Source: Thalassia testudinum (Eukaryota > Streptophyta > Magnoliopsida > Alismatales > Hydrocharitaceae). From it: a stretch of DNA of 64,000 bases. The DNA is taken from positions 1,798,001-1,862,000 of the forward strand of contig JAZHRO010000062.1 of assembly GCA_037157565.1 (NCBI GenBank). The letters are read 5' to 3'. The position numbers and the translations under genes were made by a program. Positions within the stretch are counted from its first letter, which is position 1, and each line of letters opens with the position of its first letter. Below the pieces are notes generated by a model. The model did no database searches. It was not told the origin of the DNA and saw only the letters and a list, made by a program, of their open reading frames with translations. Of the stretch, positions 34,096 to 46,399 are shown in pieces.

Positions 34096-35609
34096 CTGTA
34101 GTTTAATGGTTTGCAACTCAAGTCTAAAATGTCGAACAATAGATAAGTCTAAATCAATGGTCTTGTTTGTCTAGTTAACAATTTGCTTAAAAAGATAATC
34201 CATTATTATGCGCTTGGGTTTCATATCCATAAAGAGGTCATAAGGGTCCTGGTAAAAAGTCAGTAATTTCACACATACAAGAACCCTTAGATCAAGAATT
34301 CTATTTCTCCTGGAATTGGCTTCCCAAATTTCCATTTCTCGATTGCTATCCTCCAAAATCAGAGTTTCTGGGACCTCGCAAGTGTTATTAACCCTGTATA
34401 AAGTATCCAAGTCCAAGATCTATGGCTGAATTAGAATTGACTTTGGTTTAGTGATCTCAAAGATAGAGTCATCATTATGCTCAAGGGGGTGTGTGTGAGG
34501 ATTGGGGTTATTACTTGAATCATCCATTAACTCAGGATCTGAGTTCTCCATGTCAACCCCAGTAAGATCACAATCTTCAATTATTGGGCTATCAAATGAT
34601 TCATCATACTCCTTGGGCCCGTTTGTCTCACTAAAATTATTTTCCTCAAACTTGAATGAGACTTCGCATAAAGATTCTTCACCTTCAAAATCAAAGAATT
34701 CTGGATCTGCATTTATATGTCTCAAAATCTTCTATCATTTTTTGGTCCATGAAGACATATTTTTCTTTGTACTCTGATGCTGGGATCTCAGGTGAAAGAA
34801 TCGATGTATCCTCAATTTGTTGCTCCAGACCAATCTGGTTATCCCAGGTCTCATAAAATGTGTTCCCCCTACAAATGCCTAAGCGGGTTCTGAAATTGGC
34901 TTTCCTGAATAGGATTCATCTTGGGAATCATCCTAAGATTGGATTAGAGCAATTACAAATCTCATCCTCAATTTTGACAATTTCCCAAGTAAAACTCACC
35001 TGGATCCTTATCCTCAACATCTTGGAGCCAATCCAATAAATACTTGTTAAGATCATGAATCATTTGAATCAGAGGCTCCAATTCTTCGATGTAGGGTGTT
35101 GGCTAAGCTTCTGAAGATTGAATGGTGTTCCTTAGGTTAGCCAATACCCTATCTTGGATCTAGTTCACCTAAACCAAATGGTTTGATTCAGGGTTGGGTG
35201 GGTTTGGGTTCAGTCCAAGGGAGTCAAGAAATTGAGGTTCTTGGTGCCCTCCCTGATAATAGGCCATTTCAAGTTGTTCAAAGAGGGGCAGTGATCTATA
35301 TGCAGTGTAATCCTAGGGAGGGTAGGGATTATAATCAACATATCCTTCTTCATTATAGATCATGTTAGGTTGATCATCAAAGGGTGGAGATCTATAATCA
35401 GTATAGCTAGGAGAAGGATAGAAATCACAATCATGATGCCAAGGGTTAGTCCCCGAACATGGAGGTCTGGAATTGTATCCCCAATTCGAGTTGTCCCAAC
35501 TAGTAGATGGTTGAGTACAACATGGGTCAGGATAATAATCATCATATTGGGGATAAGATGTGTTAGGAGGGTAAGAGTGGAAAAGTGTGTAGGATGTGGA
35601 AGGATCCAT
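34096..35609 (-). pseudogene. Conserved ORF of the non-autonomous element (copy E), degenerate
   Basis: The ATG at 35609 begins MDPSTSYT. The N-terminal low-complexity domain is open for about 99 codons (to 35313) and is the best preserved of the three copies: YPQYDDYYPD, WDNSNWGY, RSPPFDDQPN, EGYVDY. The helical block is at about 34960-35160 but is frameshifted. The acidic block is open at 34420-34725 (FDFEGEESL, FDSPIIED, DDSIFEI). The C-terminal block is at 34171-34416 (IWEANS, DPYDLF). The 5' side has a polypyrimidine stretch but the acceptor reads ACTACAAG where copy B has ATTGCAG, probably a mutation. Function unknown. Confidence 0.75.
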
Positions 35610-36706
35610 GACAAAGCGGGAAGAAAAAGAGAAAGAAATGGAGCCTTGTAGTACAAGCAATCAAACCTGTCCTTAAGTGAGGTAGCCTAAAGATCTACAA
35701 GCTCTTAGAACCCATCTTAAGATTATAAACGATTCAATCTACTTCTATCCGGTCAATCCAACCGGTTGAGGGAGGGATTAGGGAGAAGGTTCTTCCCTTG
35801 TCTTTCGCCTCAGGTTCCTTTGATATCCCCCAATCGCGGTCGTTTGACATTGCTCCCCTATCTAGACATTAGATGGATTGGTAGAAGTAGATTAATCATA
35901 AATAATCTTGCTCTGGGTTCTACAGAGCGAGTCAAATCCTTAAGGTCAATGTCTACTTGATTTTAGTTAGTCTTAGGTTTGAATGTGCTTTGAAATATAA
36001 TGGGCCCTTTAAATAGGTTACGCCCTTAAAGATCAATCTTGATGTGAGTGCAAGCACAACTAATGGTTTCAAGCAAGATTATTTTTGGATGCAGTGAATT
36101 TTAGGATTTGAATCTTGCTTAGTAGCTTTTAGGATTCAAATTTTAGGTGTATTCAGACAAGGCTTTGTGAGGCACACTAAGTTTTGAAAGCACAAGTAAA
36201 GATATATTCCTATACAAATAAAAAATAATGTAGTGTGTCTAGTTTAGCCCTAAAAATTGAATCCTATGGTGCAAGCTACTAATGGATCACTTTTATCTTA
36301 AGTGGTGCAGCCCAAACAACTCAATCAATTTTCCTCTTACATCACTTGATTAAGGCTCCCAAACAATTTTAGCCCAATCTGTTTCTAATCACTTATTTGT
36401 ATAAGTCATGCAGGTGTATCGAGTCCTTTGGTCAGATTCCCAGTTAAGTGATTAAATTAGATCAAAGTGAAGTGTCTTGGGTGTGTGTGGGTGTATAAGG
36501 TGTATAAATTTTAGTTAATCCCACAGTCAGACCATAATTTTTTTTTTCTTTATTTTTTTTTATATATGTGGGGGTGAGGTGGAATGAGGTGGCAAACAAA
36601 CAACCAAGACTAACCTTAGGGTTTATGCAAACTCCTAGGTTAATTAGGGTTTGCACTATTAAGTGGTAGAATTAAATCTAGGGGGTGGGAGGTGAGGTAC
36701 ACTTAC

Positions 36707-36765
36707 AAACCCTTCAATTGCATTTTGCTCCAATCTACCGCTTTTGCTCGCCTCGAGAGAGAGTA
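36707..36765 (-). other. Putative leader mini-exon of copy E
   Basis: On the minus strand a T-rich run ending ATGATTGCAAG precedes a 59-nt segment followed by the strong donor GTAAGTG. It aligns with 53019-53076 of copy B (shared TACTC, GAGCAAAAG versus GACAAGCAAA, GGTAGAT). Confidence 0.55.
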
Positions 36766-36847
36766 CTTGCAATCATAATAAGAATGGAGACAAGTGAGGT
36801 TAAAGATAAGTAAGGTAGAGAACACGAGAAATTAAAGAGCGTTGCCT

Positions 36848-36864
36848 CTCCGGTAATGGTACCA
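36848..36864 (-). other. Primer binding site of copy E
   Basis: Minus strand TGGTACCATTACCGGAG lies three bases from the 5' LTR. It is a decayed form of the tRNA-Asp complement used by Athila. Confidence 0.6.
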
Positions 36865-36867
36865 AAA

Positions 36868-38701
36868 TGATTAACAAGATTTCTTATGCAAAAAGTTTGA
36901 GTTAAATGCTCATTGTCGTAGTTGCATAAAAATCCGCTATTAATAAATTTATAGCTAAAACTCTAGTCGAACACAGTGAGGCTAATGTTTGATTAAAAGC
37001 TACGTTTGGAATTATTGTTACAAAGCAAAATAGCTGGTTGAAATTAATCTACATGAGCTAAACTACTTACAAAATAAACAATAAAAGAAAGAGAGAGAAT
37101 AATAGACAGAAAGAGAAAAATAGAGAGAGGATGAACAAATATTGTATTTAAATATTCTAGAGTCTATTACAACTACTTTAAAGAAAATAAAACTACACTA
37201 GAAAGTAGTAAAAAGATATGGATGAGAAAATCCTCCTTGACGGTTGCTTGGAGGATGAGCCATGTTGATGGAGCGCTCGGAAGATGATGGTGAGATGCTG
37301 GATGAAGGGGAATAGAGCTGGAGGATGGAGGATGAAGTAGGGCGACGTCATAGCAGGATCCACTTCCCAAATGGTGGTGAGAAGACAACCATGGGATGCT
37401 TCATGAAGGGGATGAGAAGATGGATAAAATTTTGATTTTTTACTTTAGAGGAGCATCCCGGGTTTGGGACTAGCTCCTTAGAGCTTTGGAGAGGAGAGAT
37501 TGAGAAAGGAAGGGATGAAAAAATGTGTAGGAGGGGTAGGCCTTTTATAGGTGTAGAAATGAGGACAAAAGAGTATTTTCCAAGGCCATAATAATAATAC
37601 ACAGCCTTTAGTGACACATGTAAGCATTACTAAAGTTGGTCGTTGCTGAAGGCACATGGAAGGATAACCCTTGGATCATTATTAGATGCTTGAGATCGTG
37701 CCACGGCAAGTGTCTGATCGTCCACAACCATTGCACGCGAAATCGCGCCCAATCATGATCAGCCATCCAATGAGGTGATCGAACGGCTTAAGAGTTGCTT
37801 CCTTACACTGCAGAGAGAGCGCGCATCCGATCGTGCATCCAAATGCACGTGAGATCACACGTGTTCATCTAGTGCTTCAGATTGTGCCACATCTCCTCCG
37901 CCGTCGCCGTTCATCATGCATCCTACGGTTGAATTTCACACGTTCCTCTCAGTGAATTTAATCCACCACGTTGGTTTCGAATGTGCACCAACCTCTCCAC
38001 ATAGTACTCTTCACTGTTGCACTAAGGGGCTGATTGTGTTGCATTTAGGTTCTAAGGCTTGAGCTCTCATGACCGTTGAATGGGAATCCAACGGTTGAGA
38101 TCGCTCGAGCCCTTACCTTCAGAAGTCGTGAGGCGCGAGTGATACTGAATCTCAACCATTGGATCTTGATCTAACAACTGGGATTGATCATGCGGGTGAA
38201 GAGGAAGTCCTATGGACGGTCTTGAGCGGCTAGGATGGGGCCACATGGCATCATTTGGTCCATCCATCTTCTCATGGTGGTGCCACTGATGTCGGATTGA
38301 ATTGATTTTCATGTTGTTGGGCTATAATCATAGATCCAAACTCATCCATGCAATTGGATTTATCATCTGAAGTTTGGATTTTCACCACCTTGCCCTTTGA
38401 CTCCTGATCTTCCTCAGACTACATTTGATGCTATGGAGGTCAGATTGGGGCGATCTTGGTGGCGTTGGACTCCGATCGTCACCCTGACCAGATCCATATG
38501 GTTGGATCTTCAATTTGAGGTCCTGAAATGATGTCGCCCTACCCCTGGCCACAAGAAGAGGCGAATTACTATACAATTTGTACAAATTACTATAAATGCA
38601 TGATGATGCATGTTACACAATATTTATAACACATGATGCTTCTATGACACTAGGAACATGCATAAATAGACATTTTAGGCCAATTAGATGTGTGCACATC
38701 A
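36868..38701 (-). repeat. 5' LTR of copy E
   Basis: Starts TGATTAACAAG and ends GTGCACATCA on the plus strand. TATA box (reverse complement of CCTTTTATAG) at 37541-37550 and hairpin CTTTAGT/ACTAAAG at 37606-37635. Co-linear with the 3' LTR over its whole length. Confidence 0.9.
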
Positions 38702-38813
38702 GACCTACTGGTGAGCATGTTTTCGCGAGTGAAAAGTTAGGGTTTTGGATAACCCTTCGTTTTAGTCGCAAAAATCGTTACCAAATAAAATTTAAATCGA
38801 AACTCAAGGTGAG
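38702..38813 (-). repeat. Copy G LTR, U5 piece between E and F
   Basis: 112 bp containing GTTTTCGCGAGTG and AAACTCAAGGTGAG. Its reverse complement aligns with the U5 end of the family LTR. The last five bases, gtgag, are the left target duplication of Athila F (atgag at 61166-61170). Confidence 0.7.
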
Positions 38814-41163
38814 TGTTTAAGCGAATTCATCATTGTTAAAGAGATACATCATAATATAGGACAAAATCGCTCAAATCATTTAAATTTATAACTCATATTC
38901 ACAAGAGTCTGAGGTCGAACATAGGAAGCAAGTAATAGTAATTCAATCTCACTAATCATAAGAAATATAAGCAATTATAATCAAAACTTTACTTAGAACA
39001 ACTCAAAATGATATATAAATGAAATCAAGTATCATAGTGCAAAAACAATGGGTTAAAATGTTGATTTGAACCACCAATTAACCCTTTGAAGTTAAGCTCA
39101 AGTATCTCAAATATTTGAACAGTAATTGTCAACCAATATCTCAACGGTATTCAAAATTAAGGTACCAGCAGAGATCTGACGTCTTAAGTTGCTTCAAGGC
39201 TCAGCTCAGCTTCAATAGAACAGAGGCAAAGGCCTCCTCAAATCGCTAAGTGTAGAGAGACCGTAGTAGAGGGTAAACCCCCCTTCTCTCTCTTTCCTTT
39301 TTTCTTGTCTCAGAAACCTGGGTAACTTGGGTTTAGTCTGGTAATCGGGTAGGTAATCGAGCGTGAGCAGGACCTGATTTATGGGCGTGGGTCGCAAGCG
39401 AGGAGTGCACGATCGGGTTAAGTGGGTGTGCATGTGGCTAGGGACTTGACCCCCTTGTCTTGGGCATGGGGTTAAGGAGACAAATCCCTTTTATGTGTAG
39501 TCACAAGTTCTACGTTTGTCGATGTGGGACTATCCAAGCAACCTTCTTCTCATGTAGCTGCAGTTGAAGGCTCCAATTGAAGCAGTAGCTGTAAATGAAC
39601 ACCTCGATTGCAGACCTAGAGATGCACCTAGGAGTAAACCATGTGGCCTAAGGGTGTTGCCTAGAGGTGTTATGGCTGGATTACTGCTGATGATGTCGGC
39701 GAAGTCGAGGCGGTGGCGAAGGTCCGGTGGTCACTTGAAAAGCAGGCTTGGTGGCCCAATTAAATTGGCTCAGAAGCTTCGTCAGCCTACTGGGAGTGTG
39801 TTGATGGTGGTGTCGTCACGTTTGAGTGGGTGTGGAGGTCTGGAGACCTCGGTGATGGTGTGTGCAAGAAACGGTGGTCAGTGAGGTGATTTGGTTGGTG
39901 AAAGCCTAAATTAGGAGAGGGCTTTTGATGAGGGTGTCATGGCAAAGCTTGTGGAGGTGGCAGCGAGGTGTTTGGTGAAGTGTAGAAGGCTGGAAGCTAT
40001 GCTAGAGCGTCACCGGAGGCGGGGAAGATGAAGGTCTTGCAGGTAATAATGTGGTTGTGAGTGAGTTGCAAGTATGGGGGAAGAGAGTAGAAGGAGAGAG
40101 GAAGAAATAGTGGGACTTAAGGGGGAATGTGATAGAAGGAGAGAACCAGCATTGGTGGGTCGGAGCCGAAGGAGATGGAGTCTAGTGAGTTGGTGCGGTG
40201 ACGAGGAGGAGGGAGGAAGCCCCTGCTGTGGCTGGCAAGGAGTGGACTTGAGAGGGGAAGCCAGAGGGCTGTCTAATTTGATGGTTGGATGATCGGAAGA
40301 GGAGTTCGGAGAGGGTCGCTGGAGCAAGGTGCAAAGGTGGCTGGAGAGGGAAGGAGGGGTTTCTCTAGCCAAGGCTTGCTAAGGAGCACGATTATGCATT
40401 GGGGAAGCTTTTATAGAGCTTCAAGCAATTTTCCAAGCTTGGAAACAAGCTTGAGAGGCTCAGATTTTTAGAAGAAGGTCCTTGAAAATCAAGGATTTTC
40501 ACAGGTTTGTTGAGGGGATTTGGAGTCTAGAATTAGGTTTAGATGAATTAGGACTTCCTTAGGATCACCCCTTCCAAATTTGGAAGGGATTAGTCAAGCA
40601 TTCATGGAGGAATCTGTGATTGAAAACTTGGATCTATGGGTTCACCCCTGCCATGGAGGCAGGGACCCAACTGCGAAGAAGATGAAGAACTTAGGGGGGG
40701 TATTCGTAAGGATTTCAAATGCTAGGGGCATGAATGAAAGAGAAAGAGTCAGGCTGGACTAAAATGCAAACTAGGTCAAGATGGATTCTGATTAGGCCCA
40801 AATTTTGGTACAAACCTAATTTAGACCTAAGGAATCTAATGGTGAAGTTGGATTTTGGTTTGACTAAGTTTGATTGGGAAATTTGTGTAAAAATCTAAAT
40901 TAGGGTAAAATTGTGTCTATGACTATTTAAGGCCAAAATAGGTTCAGATGGTTAAATCAATAGTACCAAACCTTATAGAATATTTTTATATAAATTTTAG
41001 AAGGTTTAGATAGAATTTATTCTGACTAGAACCTCTATTTTTGAAGCGAGACTGACATTAGGGTTTTGGGTGCTATATTAGTTATCGAAATGCGTGAAAT
41101 CCCATTTATGTCTGCATGGACCCACTTATTACAGTTTAATGCTCATTTGACCTTTAGTTCGTT
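38814..41163 (-). repeat. 3' LTR of Athila F, missing its first ~190 bp
   Basis: Co-linear with the 5' LTR from TGTTTAAGCG up to about 41163 (TTTAGTTCG). There it jumps directly to TTAAAGCACCC, which in element A lies about 230 bp inside the 3' LTR boundary. A deletion has removed the LTR start, the polypurine tract and adjacent internal sequence. The junction position is approximate. Confidence 0.7.
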
Positions 41164-42500
41164 GACCCCAGTGGTTAAAGCACCCATGTATAGACGTAAC
41201 ATGTCCAGGTTCAGTTTACTAGTGCATTTTTGTATGAAAGAGATAGAGAAGGATTTTCATTAGAAGAGTTTTCTCTCTTTTCTTTTTATTTTTCCCTAAA
41301 TCCAACCTCGAATTGACCCTAAACACGGTCTGTATTGGATTCCTTGTTCCCACCATCAATCCTCGAAGGGTCCCTGGCTTTCGATGCTTCGGGATAGCAC
41401 TACCCATGGCAACCCCCAGAACCCTGGCTTTCGACACTTCAAGATACTGCCACCCATGGCATTCTGTAGCAAAATTCAGGCCTAGCAATTAACATTTCAA
41501 GATAATCCTGCCTATGGCACCTGAACCAACACAACGTGCTTACATGCCCTCGGTAGGATATTTAAATATCCTAGGAGACAGGCACTGAGGAGATGGTATG
41601 TTATTATGCATCTTCAAGGGGAATTTCCCATCTCTCCATGTCCGGAACTCATCCAATCAACTTGTGCTGTTGAGCCTCTCCTAAGCTAAATCTTCAAGAT
41701 GAATTTTAAGAATAGAACACTTTTGGAATGATTTTTCTTTATTAAGCACACTGAACCAGACTAAGTGTGTGATTTTAAGTGCTTAGGTTACCAAGTGCCA
41801 TAAACCAAAGGGCAGGCAATGGGGTTGAATAATCCCTAAGCCTTAGACCTACTACATCAGCCTCACAATTTCCTCAACCTCTTGAGGATTAATCCAAATC
41901 TTAATAAATATTTGAGTGTTTAAACCCTAAAATAGATCAAAGAGGCCTAAGGTCGGTATCCGCCACTAATTCCCTAAGTTTTAGCCTTCCAGGTCTTAAT
42001 TCATCATCTGATCCAACCTAGAAGTTAGGTAGGTTCCATATTCAATTTTAAGGGACTCCTTTTTTCTTTTTGTTTACTCCTCTTTCTCTTTCTTTTCTTT
42101 TCCTTCCCTTTTCTTTTTTCATTCAGCTCAAAATGACCTCTCCTTTCCTCTTTTCTCTTCTTGTTTTTTTTTTATGAAACCCTTCCATGCATTGATTTCA
42201 CAACACTTTAATACCCCTCCATGCCTAAGATTTGCAATGTCCCCATTGTAAATTAGGTGGGTTAGATTTCAATTCAGATTGTACATTAGAACAAGTGGGT
42301 GGTGAATGGGTTGGAGTGACTATTACGGATGATTTCTAGCTCTGATACAAGTACCAAAGGTGGAGTCGGCTATTCTACTGGACGAACCCTAAAGTGCAAT
42401 GTGAGGTCAGCAAAAGGATATATAAAAAAGGTTTCAGATTTTTCAAAAGATGATGGGTCACCTCCTATTAAGTGCTAAGTTTAACGCCATCAGCTGAATG
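41164..42500 (-). other. 3' noncoding region of Athila F
   Basis: No gene. Triplicated unit at 41371-41410, 41421-41460 and 41480-41519 (CCCATGGC or CCTATGGC at each right end), T-rich stretch 42060-42170, and motif CAATGGGGACATTGCA on the minus strand (42234-42250) with the G-rich partner at 42213-42225. It parallels 11987-13644 of element A. Confidence 0.7.
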
Positions 42501-45308
42501 CAATGAAGCTTAAGGAGAATGGAGATCAAAAGATGCTGTAGCCAAACTTGTGTTAGTAAGTTCGACGAACGGTTTGAGTCTCTAATCATTCATGATAAAA
42601 GGTTTAGAGTCAAGGATGAGTTCACTGATTTTGACAACTCCATTTCCAAATACTCATCTCACCAGAAATGGTATAATCCATTTAGATCTGAGTTTACCTG
42701 GGAAGAGCTTGAGTTTGGCATCAAAGAGTAGTACTTTTTGACCAAGATGGAAGGTTTTTCTTGAAATGTGCCTGTCATGGAAGGCTTTCACCTGCTCTTT
42801 ATAGATTCACGAGTTTTCGTACGCGTCATAACATAGTTCCTCGATCTCGCTTAATTGCAATCGGCGGTGGATTCCAACCTTCACAAGATCTGGATTGCAC
42901 TTCCGTACTGCCCAGTAGGCTTTATGCTCCATTTCCGCAAGGAGGTGACATGCCTTCCCATACATGAGTCTAAAGGGAGACATACCTAACTGAGTCTTAT
43001 GGGCGGTCCTATAGGCCCACAAGGCATCCGGAAGGCGGGTAGACCAATCCTTCCTGTCAGGCCAAATAGTGACCTGAAGGATCTTCTTGATCTCTCAATT
43101 TGACAGTTTTGCCAATCCATTATTCTGGGGGTGGTAAGGAGTCGAGATACGATGTGACACCCCATACTTTTTCATCAGGGACTGGAAGTACATATTGGCG
43201 AAATGAGACCCGCCATTGCTGATGATGGCTTTTGGAACCCCAAATCTGGAAAAGATGTTCTCCTGAATGAACCGAAGAACAACTTTATGGTCACTTATTT
43301 TGATGGGGATTGCTTCGATCCATTTAGAGACAATCAACAGTGAGTAAGATATATTCGAAGCCATTAGATCTTGGAAAGGGCCCCATGAAATCAATTCCCT
43401 AAGTGTCAAAGATTTCGTACACAATGATCAGATTCAAGGGCATCATATCACGTTGGCCCATGTTGCCTAAAGTCTGAAAACGGGCATATGCCCTACAATA
43501 AGATTGTGCCTCTTTGAACATTGTGGGCTAAAAGAACCCACACTGGAGGATCTTCGCTGCAGTTTTTCGACTAGAGAAATGGCCACTGCAAGCCTGGTCA
43601 TGACAAAATGAGATGACGTTATTGACCTCGTTGTCAGGAATGCACCTCCGGATTACCTGATCATTGCCAATATGGAAGAGATACGGTTCTTCCCAAATGT
43701 AGTACTTGGCATCAGAAATCAACTTGTCCCGCTTGGAAGTCGCCCAATCTGGTGGGACTTTCCCTGTAACCAAGTAGTTTACCATGTCAGCAAACTAGGG
43801 AAGTTCATTAATGGCCAACAGATGTTCATTTGGAAAGTGCTCGGTAATAGGTCCAGACGGGTTAATGACTGAAGAAGGCGAGATAAATGGTCAGCTATAC
43901 CACTCTTTGCTTTCCCGCCTTGTCGCGAATTTCAAGGTCGAATTCTTGCAACAGCAAGATCCATTGGATTAATCCAGGTTTCGTATCCTTCTTCGTGAGT
44001 AAGTGCCTCTCTGTGGTGTGATCCAAGTATATAATGACATGGGCACCCAAAAGGTATGATCTGAATTTTTCCAGGCCAAATACGACGGTTGGTAGCTCTT
44101 TTTCCATAATTGTGTAGTTACGCTGAGCCTCGTCTAATGTCTTGCTGGAGTAATATATGACCACGGGTTTCCTGTCGATTCTCTACCCTAACACTGCTCC
44201 CACTGCGCAGTCAGACGTATCACACATGATCTCAAAGGGTTGAGACCAGTCAGAAGATTGCAGGATTGGTGCTTGGGTGACTTGGTCACGTAGGATCTCA
44301 AATGCATGAGTGCACTCACTCGTCATCTTGAAAGGCATGTCTTTTGAGAGGAGGTTTGTCAAGGGGCACGTGATTTTGGAGAAATCAGATATGAATCTGC
44401 GATAAAAACTCACGTGCCCTAAGAATGATCTAATATCTTTGACCGAGTTAGGCACAAGAAGTTTGGAAATCAAATTCACCTTGGCTTAGTCGACTTGGAT
44501 ACCTCTCTCGGAAACAAGATGTACTAAGACTATGCCTTCTAGAACCATAAAGTGGCCCTTTTTCTAAGAGAGCACTAGGTTCACATCAATGCATCTTTTG
44601 AGGATTTGGACCAGATGCAGGAGGCACTCATCAAAAGATTCACCAAATATCGAGAAGCCGTCCATGAATACTTCAAGGTATTTACCTACCATGTCGGAGA
44701 ATATGGCTACCATGCACTGCTGAAAGGTGTGGGTGCATTGCATAGCCCAAAAGGCATCCTACGGAACACTTACGTATTGTAGGGGCCGGTAAAGGTGGTC
44801 TTTTCCTGATCCTCTGGATGAATTGCCACCTGATTATACCAAGAGTAACCATCTAAGAAATAGAAGAATCGATTTCCCACCAATTTCTTGAGAATCTGAT
44901 CAAGAAATGGCAGTGTGAAATGATCTTTCTTCATGGAGGCATTTAGTCTTCGGTAATCAATGCAGACTCTCCATGAATTCGCGATGCGAGTCGGGATGGT
45001 CTCTTCGGATTTAGTCATGATAACGGTGAGCCCTGCCTTTTAGGCACCACCTGGATCGGGCTCACCCAGCGGTTATTGAAGATCGGGTAGATGATCCCAG
45101 CATCTAACCACTTGATGATTTCTTTCTTCATGACCTCCTACAGATTTGGATTGAGTCTTCTCTGCATCTCTCAAGATGGTCGTGATCCCTCTTCAGTGTA
45201 GATACGATGTGTGCAATAGGAGGGACTGATACCAGTTAGATCATTGAGAGTCCATCCAATGGCTCTCCGATGCTACTAGAGGATAGAAATCAACTTTGTT
45301 TCCTGATC
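42501..45308 (-). pseudogene. pol: Athila F reverse transcriptase, RNase H and integrase, degenerate
   Basis: Pieces in order: reverse transcriptase 44770-45018 (WRVCIDYRRLN, FFYFLDGYSWYNQ), with the catalytic box now FMDG instead of FMDD near 44655; 44183-44479 (SFLGHVSFYRRFI); RNase H 43895-44164 ([13 protein letters not shown]); integrase finger 43528-43785 (CHDQACSGHFSSRKTAAK); integrase core 43095-43424 (IISNGGSHFAN, where D has become N); C-terminal part 42807-43022 (MWAYRTAHKTQLGMSPFR) and a remnant to 42501. At least five frame changes separate these pieces. Two catalytic residues are lost, so this copy was dead well before its nested insertions need explaining. Confidence 0.9.
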
Positions 45309-46399
45309 AGATATGAGTCAGGAATTGATGATCACAGGAAACGTTTGATTAGAACCCAAGAAGACATATTTTAGATGACTAGGAAGAGGTTTCAACTCCA
45401 TAACTGGGTTATCAGCAGCAAAAGGAGGTTCGAGATGGGACTCAGAAGATAAGGTGGGAGTTGTCGGTGAATCTGGATCAGCTCTAGGCTCCTCTATTTG
45501 TGTGGCATGATCTACTTGGGATCGAGGATCAGGGGTAATCAGGTTTTCTTCTAGAAGTGGGTCCTCAATCATGGAATCGATGTCGCAAACTTGCTCAATT
45601 GCTCCACAGTTAATTCCTTTCTAGGCCTTGAATATATCAATCTTCAATGTTTTGTTCCCAAATTTTAATTCGATCTAGCCCTCTTCACAGTTTATATTTG
45701 CCCTAGCTGTGGCTAGGAATGGTCTTCCTAAAATGATTGGTGCATTCTTCAAATTCTTAGGAGTATCCATATCTAATACAATAGTCCATTGGGAAGTAGA
45801 AATCACAAATCTAAACCATAACATCCTCAAGAATTCCTCTAGGTGACTTGATTGATCGATCTGCTAACTACAAAGTCACCTCTATCGGTTTGAGCTCAGT
45901 TTCCTCGAAATGGTCTAGTAGGGATGTAGGTATCAAGTTTATGGAGGCTCCTAAATCCAATAATGCTTGATCAAACTCTAAATCACCAATTTTGTAGGAG
46001 ATCAAAGGGGTGCTAGGATCTTTTGCTTTTTGCGGGAGCTTGCTCAAAATGATCAAGCTAACTTGCTTAGATAATATGATTGGACTCCCATCTTTAGTTC
46101 GTGGCTTACGCTTAGGGGTACACAAATCCTTCAGAAATCTCCTGTATGCTGGCACGTTGCAGATTGCATCCATCAAGGGGATGTTTATCTGGATTTGCTC
46201 AAAGAGCTTGACTAGATCTTCCTCAAGTGCCACAGGTTTGGGTTTCCTCTTTCCTTTGAACAAAGCCTCAGGAAATGGAACCTCTGTAGGTTCCTCTAGG
46301 ATTAGTTCAGGTTTAGGATCTCGGATAGGGGTGTCCTGGATAACCAACCAAGGGTTAGGATCTGAACTACCAGGCTGAGAGTGTCTCGGATAAGGTGGA
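45309..46399 (-). pseudogene. pro: Athila F aspartic protease region, degenerate
   Basis: Open at 45868-46347 with ALLDLGASINLIPTS near 45940, the same active-site form as element A. Downstream FPVDFVILDM-like and GRPFLATARAN-like blocks are frameshifted. PLPSHLKYVFLG leads into reverse transcriptase at about 45345. Confidence 0.85.

Larger units (their letters stand above)
30660..38701 (-). mobile_element. Complete non-autonomous LTR element, copy E
   Basis: 8.04 kb with LTRs 30660-32506 and 36868-38701 (1847 and 1834 bp) running TGATGTGCACACATC to TTAATCA when read on the minus strand. Flanks are gacat (30655-30659) and gacct (38702-38706), a 5-bp duplication with one difference. The 4.36-kb interior carries primer site, mini-exon, the unknown ORF and the conserved 3' hairpins, but no gag-pol. 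The full layout matches copy B, which supports a family rather than a random deletion product. Confidence 0.9.
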
